IMG/VR virus record: IMGVR_UViG_3300033153_005525
Location: 1 to 24,562 of that record
DNA from: a virus
DNA: 24,562 nt
Direction: 5' to 3' (one strand)
Below are positions 6,101 to 16,261 of the stretch, piece after piece (the stretch's first letter is position 1; each line of letters begins with the position of its first letter). Both the position numbers and the translations under genes were made by a program. The notes under the pieces are model-generated. The model was not told the DNA's origin, did not search any database, and was given only the letters and a program-made list of their open reading frames with translations.

Positions 6101-9100
6101 TTAAGATTTTTTAAGTTCATCAATTTCAGCTTTTAATTCTTTAATAGACTCAATAAGTAATGGAACTAATTTGTCATAAGAAACTGTTTTATATTCTACA
6201 CCATTAGCAACTTCTGTGTCTGATATTGGAGCGACATGTACTACTTCTGGCATTATTTTTTCAACCTCTTGTGCGCTTACACCGACCTGTCTTTTATCAT
6301 CATCATAGCCTAACTCTTTAGCTAATTCATTTTCTCTAAAGTAATATCCTCCTAATTGACAAACCTTATCTAAAGCATTAGGAATTTTTCCTTCAAAGTC
6401 TTTAAGTCTTTCATCAGAATAATAAGCATAAATATTATTTGTAGCTCTTATCATTCCTGTAGTTCCTGAAGCATTTGTTCCAACTCCAAAAGAATCAAAT
6501 CGAACATCTGCACCAGTATCAATATCTTGTTCTGTAGAAACAGTAACAGCTCCTGTCGCACCACTCACATCTATACCCGTTCCTGCGACAATAGACGTAA
6601 CCCCGCTATTAGTAATGGTTACCGAACCAGACGTTCCCCCACCACTTATTCCAGTACCAGCGTTTACCGCAGTAATATCTCCCGATGATGTAGTATAGCC
6701 TGAATCATTTGTCCACTGACTTATATTACCACCTTTATTAGTAAATGTTTGGGAATTTGAGGCTGTTGTTGTACCTGTATTGGTGGTATAACCTGAACCA
6801 TTTGTTAATTGATTATTATTAGTAATACTACAATTTAAAGTAACTGTTCCTGAAGTACCTCCTCCGCTCATTCCAGTTCCTGCAGTAACACCCGTTATAT
6901 CTCCAGTATTAGTAGTATAACCACTATCATTAGTCCATTGTGAAATATTACCTCCTTTGTTGGTAAATGTTTGACTATTACTTGCTGTAGTAGTTCCCGT
7001 GTTGGTTGTAAATCCTGAATCATTGCTAAATATACTTAATCCAATTTCATTTGCTGCTTTTCTTCTTTCTGCTCCTGAGTCTAATACAATAAATTCATCT
7101 GTACCTGTCATAGCAGCCGTCATATCTGTAAGTTCAGATAAGTCTAAAGTAATTGTACCTGATGTAGTAAACGATCCATCTAACCCAGTTCCTGTTGCTA
7201 CTGAAGTAACTGTACCAGTATTTGTTGTATATCCAGAACCATTAGTAAGTTGATTGTTGTTTGTTATAGAACAATTCAAAGTAACAGAACCACTTGTTCC
7301 ACCACCGCTCATTCCAGTACCCGCTACAACCGCTGTAATATCTCCTGAAGCAGTAGTATAACCACTATCATTTGTCCACTGTGAAATATTACCGCTTTTA
7401 TTGGTAAATGTCTGAGAATTTGAGGCTGTTGTTGTACCTGTATTGGTTGTATATCCAGATCCATTAGTAAGTTGATTGTTATTTGTAATAGTACAGTTTA
7501 ATGTAACAGCCCCACTTGAGCCTCCACCTGACATGCCTGTACCCGCAGTGACCGCTGTTATATCACCTACCGCAGTAGTATACCCACTATCGTTTGTCCA
7601 TTGAGAAATATTTCCGCCTTTGTTCGTAAAAGTTTGGCTATTACTTGCAGTGGTAGTTCCTGTATTAGTTGTCCATCCTGAATCATTATTCATTCCTGAC
7701 AAATTGATGTTGGCTTTAGTTAATTTTCTCTGAGCAGAAGAAGTGTCTGTTACCACAAAGTAATCACCATCACCATTTGTAGTAGATGTAGATAATTCAG
7801 ATAAATCCACATTTAGTGTTACTGTACCTGATGTTCCTCCACCATCTAATAATGTTCCTGCGGTTACTCCAGTTATATCTCCTACAGCTGTGGTATAACC
7901 ACTGTCATTAGTCCATTGTGAAATATTTCCGCCTTTGTTAGTAAATGTCTGAGAATTAGACGCGGTAGTAGTTCCTGTGTTGGTTGTATAACCCGCTCCA
8001 TTAGTTAATTGGTTATTATTTGTAATAGAACAGTTTAATGTTACAGTTCCACTTGTGCCTCCACCACTCATTCCAGTTCCTGCAGTAACACCAGTTATAT
8101 CACCTACATTTGTTGTATAACCTGCACCATTTGTTAATTGATTATTATTGGTAATAGAACAATTTAATGTTACAGACCCACTTGAGCCTCCACCACTCAT
8201 TCCTGTTCCTGCTACTACAGCAGTAATATCACCTGTAGCTGAAGTCCAACCAGCATCATTATTCATGGTGGACAGGTCTATATCTCCTGGGGCAATTTTA
8301 TATGTAGTACCCGCGGTATTAGCAATAGAGAACCAATCTGCATTACTTGATGTGGTAGTTGTTGTTGAATCTTCCACATCCAAATCTAAAGAACCAGTAG
8401 ATGTAACTGATCCTGATAATCCAGTACCACCATCCACTCTTGTTACACCAGAGGTAGTTACATACCCTGCTCCATTAGTAAGTTGATTGTTGTTTGTAAT
8501 ACTACAATTTAAAGTAACTGTTCCTGAAGTGCCTCCTCCGCTCATACCTGTTCCTGCAGTTACTCCTGTTATGTCTCCAGTATTAGTAGTGTATCCTGAA
8601 TCATTAGTCCATTGTGAGATATTACCTGACTTATTAGTAAATGTTTGAGAATTACTTGCGGTAGTAGTCCCAGTGTTAGTTGTATAACCTGCACCATTAG
8701 TTAGCTGATTGTTATTTGTTATCGTATTAGTTACCGTTATTGTTCCACTGCTTGTTATAGGTGAACCAGATATACTAATTCCAGCTCCTCCCGAAACAGC
8801 TACTGAAGTAACTGTTCCTGAATTAGTAGTCCATCCACTATCATTATTCATTGTAGATAAATCTATATCCCCAGGAGCTATTTTATAAGTTGTTCCTGCA
8901 GTGTTGGCAATAGCAAACCAATCCGCATTACTTGAAGTTGTTGTAGTGGTTGCGTCTTCTACATCCAATACTAATGTTCCTGTTGAAGTTATTGTGCCTC
9001 CGCTTAAACCAGCACCAGTAGCTACCGAAGTTACTGTTCCTGAGGTTGTGGTATATCCTGAATCATTTGTCCATTGTGATATGTTACCACCCTTGTTTGT

Positions 9101-10597
9101 AAAAGTTGTGGAAGAAGAAGCTGTGACATCTGCTGTTAATGTAATTGTTCCTGAAGTAGTTACTGTTCCACCACCACCAAGTCCAGATCCTGCACTTACA
9201 GTAACAGAAGTTACAGTTCCTGAAGTGCTGCTTGTTCCAGCGCCAATTAAAGATCTTACTTCGGCTGCAGTTACACCACTTGCTAAAGTTGGTGTACCAC
9301 CACCCGAAAATATTCCTGGCTCTGCATAAGTTGTATAGCCCGCTCCATTGGTAAGTTGATTATTATTTGTAATAGAACAATTTATAGTAGGTACAGGCCC
9401 TGTAGGACTTGTAATAGTTATACCCGTCCCCGCTGTTAAACCTGTTAGGTCTCCTTGCGGAACAGAAGCCAATAGATTAGCAACTGTAATTTTTTTGTTT
9501 TGTGGAACACCTTCGTCATAAATTAATAATATATCCTCATCTGCTGGTGTGGCTAATGCTGTTAAACCAGCTAAATTTATACCAACATCTGGAACAGGGC
9601 CAGTAGAAGTAGCTACAGTAATACCTAAATAACTATTGTTTGTTGAAGCGGTTACAGCTGTTATATCTCCAGGACTTCCACTTGAAGCCGCAGTAATTCT
9701 ACCTTGAGCATCTACAGTTAGAGCTGTGGAGGTATAGCTTCCAGCTGTTACTGCTGTATCTGCTAAGTCTATTGTGCCAGAACCTGTTATAGTTCCTCCA
9801 TCTAAACCTGTTCCTGCCGTTATACTTGTTACTGTTCCTGAAGTTGAAGAAGTTCCTGCTCCGATTAAAGTTCTTACTTCTGCCGCAGTTACTCCACTGG
9901 CTAATGTAGGTGTTCCTCCGCCAGAGAATATTCCTGGTTCAGCATATATAGTTGAAGAATTAAATGCGTTTGATCCAAATATTTCTGAGGATAATTTTCT
10001 TTTTTGTGATGAGCCACCATCTAATACTACAAACTCATCAGCCGAGGTATCCCAAGCTTGAGTCATGTCCGTTAATTCTGTTAAATCTACTAATATGGCA
10101 TCTGCGCATCTACATCAATCAATGCGCCTGCTCCTACATTTAATGTAACAGCACCAGATGTACCACCTCCTGTTAAACCAGAACCTGCAACTACTGAAGT
10201 TATATCGCCTTGAGGTAAAGTAGATAAATTTGTTAAAGTTCCTGCACCATCTATAAATTGAGAAGAAGTTCCTGCCATTGTTATAGCAATAGTACCAGAG
10301 CTTGTTACTGGTTGACCACCTACTGTAAAAGCATTTCCTGCATGAGTAAATCCTACTGAAGTAACACTTCCACCTCCTGTGCCAGCACCTATATCGGCTA
10401 ATACTTGCGCACCAGTTCTATATTTAATGTCTCCACTTTTTATCGGGATCGGTTGCCATTGCAGGCACAGAAACGCCTGTTATAGCATTGCTACCCATGG
10501 CTAAGCCAGAGGTAAATGTAGCTCCTGCAAGAGTGGATGAAGATGCAGTGGTTATTCCACTGTCTATGTCTAACGCTGATAAGTAACTAATTGCCAT
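6101..10597 (-). CDS. Very large repetitive tail fibre with S74 chaperone tail, broken by two frameshifts
   Basis: Three successive open frames form one gene of about 1,497 residues once two indels are repaired. The first piece starts at ATG 10597 (MAISYLSALDIDSG) and hits a stop just after a TTTTT run at 10437-10441. Removing one base there restores SGDIKYRTG. That frame ends at 10090; removing two bases at GCGC 10104-10107 joins it to the last 1,321 codons in the original frame. The body is built of repeats: ISQWTNDSGYTT seven times, NNNQLTNG about eight times, GTGMSGGG many times. The last 105 residues begin SDERLK, contain VGVSAQE and end in a coiled coil (IKELKAEIDELKK), a full S74 self-cleaving chaperone. 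The fibre presumably binds the host surface. The fibre call is firm; whether the shifts are real or sequence errors is open. Confidence 0.85.
6660..9370 (-). repeat. In-frame coding repeats of the large fibre gene
   Basis: This stretch encodes degenerate units of about 60-70 codons, each combining NNNQLTNGxGYTT, TGTTTASNSQTFTNK, GNISQWTNDSGYTT and GDITxVTAGTGMSGGG. The units vary at synonymous positions, so the repeat is much clearer in protein than in DNA. Several stretches of near-identical DNA remain and could support recombination, unit gain or loss, and assembly error. Confidence 0.85.
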
Positions 10598-10612
10598 ATT
10601 TTATTTAAGTGT

Positions 10613-13069
10613 TTATGCACACTTAGATACTAATACTCTGGCTGCTGCTGTTCCTAATGCTGTTACCGTTGTAATATCAACATAATCAGGATCAGTTCTA
10701 ACCACATCCGCATTAATAGTATCATAAGTAGTTGTGTCGTAAATTTGTACTATTACATCTCGGGTGTCTAAGCTATGAGTTACCCTATAGGTTACTGCAC
10801 TATTGTCTCCAATATTTGCCGCATATGTTAAATTACTATCTGCACATGTTTCTACCGCAGCACAGAAATCAGATACTTGAGATGCTGTAATTGAAATAGA
10901 GGTGTCTGCCATTGCAGTTACCAACCCTTGAGCATCAACTGTCGCAGTTAATGTTTCAGAAGCTGAACCATAAGCTGCAGCTGTTACTCCTGAAGTATCT
11001 AAAGTAACCCAACCATTCGTTGTTACACTGAAGTTGTCAGAATCAAAACCTGCAATACCTTTTACTGCTGCTCCATCTGTTGCGGCTGCTGTAGCAATTC
11101 CAATATTGTTTTGGACAGTAGTCCATTTAGCTAAGGTACTGCCTCCACTTGCCGACATATCTTCTTCAGCAATTAACAAATCACCAACCTCTACTGCCTC
11201 AGTAAAGAAGTCACCTGCAACAGTAACTGTATATGTCCATCCTTTTGTAATAGCAATATTACTTCCACTATCTAAGTCTGGAGAGTTGGTTGTGGCATTA
11301 TAGCCTCCTTGATAAACTAAAGCTCCCGTTACGGAAGTGTCTACATAACTTTTTGAAGCCGCATCTGTTCCTGCAGATGGGGTTGTTGGAACGGTTACTT
11401 GACCACCAAAGCTTGATTGTCCAGTTCCTGAAACTGCTAATTCTCCTGTCACAGTTAAATCATTTCCAATAGTTACATCAGATGGTAAACCGATAGTAAT
11501 ATCACCACCGTCACCAGTAGAAGGAGTTGTAATTTCAATTTCATTAGTAGTACCTGAGAATTTAGCAGTAGTACTACTACCACCTCCACCACCAGTTAAT
11601 GTTAATGTGCTTTCATTTGAAGATACCGCACCTACACTTAAAGCATAAGTATAGTTAGTATTGGTCACAGTATTTGTTACTGTTACCGCCCCTGTAGCGC
11701 TATTTATACTTATTCCAGTACCTGCTACTATAGAGGTTACACCTGTGTTTGTAAATGTTACCGCGCCTGTTGCGCCACTTACACTAATACCTGTGCTTGC
11801 AACCGCTGAGGTTACACCTGCATTTGTTATAGTAGGTACAGGCCCTGTAGCACTGGTTATAGTTATACCTGTTCCTGCTGTTAAACCTGTTAGGTCTCCT
11901 TGAGGTGCAGCTGCAATTAAGTTCGCAACTGTAATTGATTTATTCGTTGTTGTGCTAAGATCATATATAATAAGCTCATCATCGACTGCTGCTGTAGCAG
12001 CAAGATTTGTTTGGTTTATTATATCTAAACCAACATCTGGAATAGGTCCAGTTCCAGTGGCAACTGTAATCCCTTTTTTAGCATTAGCTGTTGAAGCAGT
12101 TACTGCTGTAATGTCTCCCTGTGGAGCTGCTGCAAGTAGATTAGCAACTGTAATAGATTTATTTGTTGTTGTGCTTAAATCATAAATTAAAAGCTCATCA
12201 TCAGTTGCTGCTGTACCGCCCAAATTAGTTTGCCCAATAATATTTACTCCTACCTCTGGGATTGGGCCAGTTCCTGACGTAACCTCAATACCTTTTTGAT
12301 CATTATCTGTTGACGCTGCTACTGCCGTGATGTCTCCTTGTGTATCTGCGTTAATTGTTACTGCACCAGTTGCTCCACTAATAGTAACATTTGTTCCAGC
12401 TACTATACTTGTTACACCTGTATTATTTATAGTAGGCACAGGCCCTGTAGGATTCGTAATACCTATAGCTGTTCCTGCTGTTAAGCCCGTTATATCTCCT
12501 TGTGGCGCTGCTGCAACTAAATTAGTAACACTAATCTTTTTATTTGCATCTGCATCAGCATCCCAAATTAATACATAATCTCCAGCTGCTGCCGTTGCAC
12601 TTAATTCTGTTTGTCCTTCTATATCAACTCCGATAGTTATTGTACCAGAAGAAGTAATAGGAGAACCTGAAACTATAGCTATACCCGCTTTATCTCCAGT
12701 TCCTGCTGCTGCTGCAACACTTGTTACTGTCCCTGAAAGATCTGCATTGATTGTAACTGTTGTTCCACTTACTGAGGTTGTTATATTTGTGCCTCCTGTA
12801 AATGTAAATGTTCCTGCAGAGGTTATGGCTGTTCCAGACCCTGAGTCTGCTCCTAATGTAATAGAAGTTACAGTTCCTGAACCAGAACCCGTTCCAAGAG
12901 TTGACCAGCTATTTGATCCTGTGTGAAATTTTAATTCGTTTGTATCTGTTCTGTAGATAAGTTGACCTTCGCCTGAGAGTCCTGAAGGATCAGATGTTAC
13001 ATTATCAACTTTAAAGTTTGTAAGTTGATTGTTTGATAAGTTAATATTACTTAAATATTTTATTGCCAT
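10613..13069 (-). CDS. Long tail-fibre protein with modular repeats
   Basis: The product is 818 residues. The N-terminus MAIKYLSNINLSNNQLTNF resembles the start of the next fibre (MAISYLS) and is followed by LIYRTDTNELKFHTG, a common virion-attachment opening in phage fibres. The middle carries repeated units, including two near-identical copies of DDEL(L/I)IYDLSTTTNKSITVANL and several PQGDITAVxAST and TGPxPxV segments, shared with the large S74 fibre. The C-terminus holds YRVTHSLDTRDVIVQIYD, a beta-rich end domain that also appears in related form in the 248-residue protein upstream. There is no S74 tail. The gene lies 15 bases from the start of the large fibre. It is likely a second side fibre or the proximal part of the same fibre. 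Confidence 0.85.
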   Translation of the reverse strand: MAIKYLSNINLSNNQLTNFKVDNVTSDPSGLSGEGQLIYRTDTNELKFHTGSNSWSTLGTGSGSGTVTSITLGADSGSGTAITSAGTFTFTGGTNITTSVSGTTVTINADLSGTVTSVAAAAGTGDKAGIAIVSGSPITSSGTITIGVDIEGQTELSATAAAGDYVLIWDADADANKKISVTNLVAAAPQGDITGLTAGTAIGITNPTGPVPTINNTGVTSIVAGTNVTISGATGAVTINADTQGDITAVAASTDNDQKGIEVTSGTGPIPEVGVNIIGQTNLGGTAATDDELLIYDLSTTTNKSITVANLLAAAPQGDITAVTASTANAKKGITVATGTGPIPDVGLDIINQTNLAATAAVDDELIIYDLSTTTNKSITVANLIAAAPQGDLTGLTAGTGITITSATGPVPTITNAGVTSAVASTGISVSGATGAVTFTNTGVTSIVAGTGISINSATGAVTVTNTVTNTNYTYALSVGAVSSNESTLTLTGGGGGSSTTAKFSGTTNEIEITTPSTGDGGDITIGLPSDVTIGNDLTVTGELAVSGTGQSSFGGQVTVPTTPSAGTDAASKSYVDTSVTGALVYQGGYNATTNSPDLDSGSNIAITKGWTYTVTVAGDFFTEAVEVGDLLIAEEDMSASGGSTLAKWTTVQNNIGIATAAATDGAAVKGIAGFDSDNFSVTTNGWVTLDTSGVTAAAYGSASETLTATVDAQGLVTAMADTSISITASQVSDFCAAVETCADSNLTYAANIGDNSAVTYRVTHSLDTRDVIVQIYDTTTYDTINADVVRTDPDYVDITTVTALGTAAARVLVSKCA

Positions 13070-13083
13070 TTTTAATTCTTTTT

Positions 13084-13830
13084 CTAATTACACATTACAA
13101 CACCGTTAAAAGTCGTGTCAAAATCTACTCTGACTTGATTTACATTTAAATAAACAACCGAACATTTTATTTCATCGGTTGGGTCGTTAGCTCCATCTTT
13201 TTCTGTTACCGTCACAGAACAATACTTGTTGAGGTTGTGACTTATAGTATAAGTCGAAGCATTTCCATTTAATACAGCAGTAAAATATTTATCATTTGTA
13301 CTTGATGTATCATACGTAAGCAAAGATATAAAATAATCTTTACTATCGGTTAAGCTACCACTCCCATCTTTATAGGTAAGAGAGATGTCATAAAAATCAG
13401 TTTCCACCCCATCTTTAACAGAATTAGTCCAAGAATATACTGCCCATACCGTAAGATTATCACATTGAGTTAAAAGAATCTCGGAACCTTTTAATGGATC
13501 TGTATACCAATTAGCAACATCTATTGTGCTGTTTCCTACATTTAACGCATATTTACTTAACATCATCGTGGTAATACCACTTAGAGCAACCGTAGTCGCT
13601 CCACCTGCAGCAAAAGAAATACTGGACGTAGGACGGGTTGTCCCTGGCGCACCAGCTGTACTATATACATATCTCAAGCATTGGGATTCAGCAGCAATGC
13701 GATTCATATACTCCGCTACCGCTTCGGCTGTAAAGTTTTTAGTTTGCCATTTGTTTACCGAATCGGAACCGATCCACTTATCTGCTCCTACTACGGGCGA
13801 TGCGTTTGAATATGATGCTATTTTTGCCAT
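13084..13830 (-). CDS. Short tail-fibre or receptor-binding-type protein
   Basis: The product is 248 residues. It starts MAKIASYSNASPVVGADKWIGSD...K, carrying the same N-terminal ADxxIxSD-K module as the 175-residue virion protein at 4010-4537. The central part is beta-rich with one Cys and several Trp/Tyr clusters. The C-terminus, YTISHNLNKYCSVTVTEKD followed by VRVDFDTTF, matches the end domain of the 818-residue fibre (a His-Asn/Ser-Leu turn followed by two strands). This suggests a small fibre or tip with a shared terminal fold. It is the first fibre gene after the holin gene. Confidence 0.75.
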   Translation of the reverse strand: MAKIASYSNASPVVGADKWIGSDSVNKWQTKNFTAEAVAEYMNRIAAESQCLRYVYSTAGAPGTTRPTSSISFAAGGATTVALSGITTMMLSKYALNVGNSTIDVANWYTDPLKGSEILLTQCDNLTVWAVYSWTNSVKDGVETDFYDISLTYKDGSGSLTDSKDYFISLLTYDTSSTNDKYFTAVLNGNASTYTISHNLNKYCSVTVTEKDGANDPTDEIKCSVVYLNVNQVRVDFDTTFNGVVMCN

Positions 13831-13835
13831 TTACT

Positions 13836-14285
13836 TTATTTATTAATAGATTTACCTTTTTCATACGACCTTCCGCCAAAATAGGCTGCCGTAATTGTGA
13901 TCAGGAGCATTTTTAAAAGTTCCTTCCACTCATCATCAACTGCAAAGTTAATAAATCCTGAATCAATAAAAATAAGCACAACCGTAGACACAAATAAAAA
14001 AATCAATGTTAAAGGTCTGACTGATTTCGATAATTTATTATCCGAAGCCATATCCGACTGCCACCTGTTGGTAACAGCTTCCATTTCTTTATTCTGGTGA
14101 TCATAAATCATTTCTTGAAGCTTTATTTTATCTTCAGCAGAAATATCCGCTTTAGTTATTTGCGATAAAGCTTCTTTAGGTGAAGTTACTCCTTCTAACA
14201 CTCTTCCTAATGTAGGGTTGATTGCTGAAGCAGCCCCTAATAAAATTTGACCTACAGTCGTGTCTTTGAACTTTTTTTTACTCAT
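13836..14285 (-). CDS. Holin of the 3-TM / gene-transfer-agent type
   Basis: The product is 149 residues. The soluble N-terminal part (1-85) ends with a TNRWQSDMASDNKLSKSVRP stretch, a signature that precedes the membrane part in the holin family first described from gene transfer agents. Membrane segments are at about 91-107 (LTLIFLFVSTVVLIFI) and 123-136 (LLKMLLITITAAYFGG), with a short hydrophobic turn between, and a basic C-terminus. Holins form the inner-membrane hole that releases the endolysin and times lysis. It overlaps the M15 peptidase gene by four bases, the usual lysis-cassette arrangement. Confidence 0.85.
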   Translation of the reverse strand: MSKKKFKDTTVGQILLGAASAINPTLGRVLEGVTSPKEALSQITKADISAEDKIKLQEMIYDHQNKEMEAVTNRWQSDMASDNKLSKSVRPLTLIFLFVSTVVLIFIDSGFINFAVDDEWKELLKMLLITITAAYFGGRSYEKGKSINK

Positions 14286-14737
14286 ATTACTTTATATTTT
14301 GTTTTTCCATTTTCTCTATAGGCTTGTAAAGCCCTATTTCTATTTGATTTCTCGTCTACATAACTTACATGAACCCAGTCTGGATTATACTCGTCTCCAA
14401 ATTCCCATATAATCTGATCATAAGACAAATTATCTTGAATCCAATTAAACATTGTTGAATTAGACATCACATCGAATGTGTCGTCAATATCCATAGCCCT
14501 TCCTTGACAATGTTGAGATTTTTTACTTCCTCCTATAGCTTTATTTAAAGCAGGACATCTATAGAAAGAATTAATTTTAATTGGGCCGCCAACATATTTT
14601 CTTAAAGGTTCAAATATTTTTTGTGCTATGAGTTTCATGTTTTTCATTTCTTCTTCCCCAGGAGTATTATCAATTCCTAACCGTATTGCTGTAATACTTT
14701 TTGTTCCTTCAATTTTACTTACGTGTTCGCTAATCAT
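14282..14737 (-). CDS. Endolysin, zinc peptidase of M15 family
   Basis: The product is 151 residues and spans one M15 (D,D/L,D-carboxypeptidase-like) domain. The zinc and catalytic pattern is visible: SQHCQGRAMDID with His76 and Asp83 (H-x6-D), a conserved acidic WEFG turn near 111-114, and WVHVSY with the third ligand His123. SFYRCPALNKAIGG at 57-70 is the usual preceding helix. The enzyme would cut peptide cross-bridges of peptidoglycan at lysis. No signal peptide is present, so export depends on the holin just downstream. It overlaps the barrel-like protein gene by one base. Confidence 0.88.
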   Translation of the reverse strand: MISEHVSKIEGTKSITAIRLGIDNTPGEEEMKNMKLIAQKIFEPLRKYVGGPIKINSFYRCPALNKAIGGSKKSQHCQGRAMDIDDTFDVMSNSTMFNWIQDNLSYDQIIWEFGDEYNPDWVHVSYVDEKSNRNRALQAYRENGKTKYKVI

Positions 14738-15918
14738 TATTTAAGTGTTATATTTAATCCAACTGAACTATTATATATTTCTGAATCCCAAAATTTAGTA
14801 TATTCTCCTTCAACAAAAACTCCAATACTTTTTGATAATTTCCAGCCCATAATTAAACCTCCCTGATAATCACTCCATTGATCCCCAGATCCTTCAGAGT
14901 GCATCTGATTATGTCCTTGTGCTTCCCATCCCTTTCTGTGTAAATAACTAAAAGATTCATCACCTTGAATATACTTATGATATGGAGGTAAATAGTTAGC
15001 ATAGAAATGCACCCAAAAGTTATTTTTGTAATGTATAAAGTCCATTCCGATGATTGGAGATAAGACACCAAAAGCATCTAACTCTGCCCATCTCTCTTGA
15101 TTGTATCGATTCATAAGATCAGTAAATACTGTCTCTCTAAATTCTAAATCTGTATGTGCTACCACATTACCATCAGGATCTGTCCAATACCAATCAGATA
15201 ATGTTGAGCCTTGATATTCTATTGTAACAAAATGGTCATCATATCCATAATCAAATCCTAATGTATACCAAGGATTTACCGCATTACCATTATCATCTGT
15301 TTCGTTTAACCAAATTTCAATCGGGTTGTAACCATAAGGTTTTTGATGAGACCTATATATTGCTCCAACTGAAAAACTGAATTTTTTTCCGATAGGAATC
15401 CTGCCTCGTATTTCAGCCGATTTATATTTAAAATCTATATTTCCTTTAGCTCTGCTTTCTAATTTTACAATATGGTACTTTCCCGTATGTCTTATAAAAT
15501 ATCTGTGGTTTTCAAACATTTCATCTCTTTCTCTTTCTCTTTCAAAATGAAAAACATATTCTAATCCTTTAACCGCAGAAGTAGGTGCAGACAAGCCTGT
15601 GTTTTTTTCCGAACCATCATAATAATGTTTGTCTTTTATTTCGTAATCAAACCGTGCTAACTTTCTGATACCGAATCCATAGCGATAATCAAACTCATGG
15701 TAATCTGTTCCATCTACCACTTCTGGTATATCATAAAGTCCGCCATCTGGATTGGTTCTTACAAAATAATCTTTTACAGGTTCTTCATAAGAATTTGTAA
15801 TATCGCCCGCTACATAAAGAGTGCTATATTTAAATAGTTCTTTATACAGGTCTTTAAAAAATTGTCCTTGAGCAGTCAAAGACATAATCATAAATAATAA
15901 TGTGAGTAGTTGTTTCAT
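14737..15918 (-). CDS. Exported outer-membrane beta-barrel-like protein
   Basis: The product is 393 residues. The N-terminus MKQLLTLLFMIMSLTAQGQ is a clear Sec signal peptide with a QGQ end typical of Bacteroidetes. The mature part is rich in Tyr, Trp, Asp and Gly, with many alternating strands: FSFSVGAIYRSHQKPYG; YTLGFDYGYDDHFVTIEYQG; NFWVHFYANYLPPYH; GGLIMGWKLSKSIGVFVEGEYTK. These read like barrel hairpins with periplasmic turns, ending in SSVGLNITLK. It sits between the endolysin and another exported protein. A phage-encoded outer-membrane protein could act in lysis, in surface change against superinfection, or in uptake. The localisation is well supported; the role is unknown. Confidence 0.7.
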   Translation of the reverse strand: MKQLLTLLFMIMSLTAQGQFFKDLYKELFKYSTLYVAGDITNSYEEPVKDYFVRTNPDGGLYDIPEVVDGTDYHEFDYRYGFGIRKLARFDYEIKDKHYYDGSEKNTGLSAPTSAVKGLEYVFHFERERERDEMFENHRYFIRHTGKYHIVKLESRAKGNIDFKYKSAEIRGRIPIGKKFSFSVGAIYRSHQKPYGYNPIEIWLNETDDNGNAVNPWYTLGFDYGYDDHFVTIEYQGSTLSDWYWTDPDGNVVAHTDLEFRETVFTDLMNRYNQERWAELDAFGVLSPIIGMDFIHYKNNFWVHFYANYLPPYHKYIQGDESFSYLHRKGWEAQGHNQMHSEGSGDQWSDYQGGLIMGWKLSKSIGVFVEGEYTKFWDSEIYNSSVGLNITLK

Positions 15919-15922
15919 AATG

Positions 15923-16261
15923 TTAAAATTTACTTTCTATTAGTTTATCAATATGTTTCAGAATTGTATCTTTACAATCCTCGGGTAATGAAAGAGTAAT
16001 GTCCGATTCTACTCGGATTATTTCTTTTCCATTGTTATATAAAATTACAGTAGGTAAAAATTTAATTTTTTCTTTTTTAAATATATCTGGTTTTTCTGTT
16101 ATACAGAAATTATAAATATGAAAATCGTCAAATGGTTTTAAGGAAATTTCGGCATCAGAAGTAAAAGGAGCGCTAAATTGAACTATGGATATATCAGCTT
16201 TAAAGTTTTGACCATGCAGCGTATATAAAGGTAGAATTAGTAATAATATCCATAATTTCAT
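15923..16261 (-). CDS. Exported thioredoxin-fold-like protein without CxxC
   Basis: The product is 112 residues. MKLWILLLILPLYTLHGQ is a signal peptide, so the protein is periplasmic or surface-bound. The mature part follows a thioredoxin layout: a VQFSAPFT segment where thioredoxins have their WCGPC active site, a FHIYNFCIT strand, a helix, then KIKFLPTVILYNNGKEIIRVE, the cis-proline strand and hairpin. The catalytic cysteine pair is absent, so redox activity is unlikely; a binding or scaffold role fits better. It overlaps the upstream membrane protein gene by four bases and is followed four bases later by the barrel-like gene. Confidence 0.6.
   Translation of the reverse strand: MKLWILLLILPLYTLHGQNFKADISIVQFSAPFTSDAEISLKPFDDFHIYNFCITEKPDIFKKEKIKFLPTVILYNNGKEIIRVESDITLSLPEDCKDTILKHIDKLIESKF

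Noticed and set aside
6660-9370. Repeats that could suggest a CRISPR-like or satellite array
   Set aside because: The repeats are in-frame, unequal in DNA but alike in protein, and lack constant repeat and spacer lengths; they are fibre coding repeats.
10400-10450. Programmed -1 ribosomal frameshift in the giant fibre gene
   Set aside because: The repair needed is +1 (one base skipped), the run is only five A in the coding strand, and the A AAA AAG heptamer is absent.
6999-12578. Several rightward open frames (84-142 codons) inside the fibre genes
   Set aside because: They are antisense to firmly coding repetitive fibre genes and rich in Val/Pro/Thr as the mirror of Gly/Thr/Asn codons; no start context or promoter supports them.
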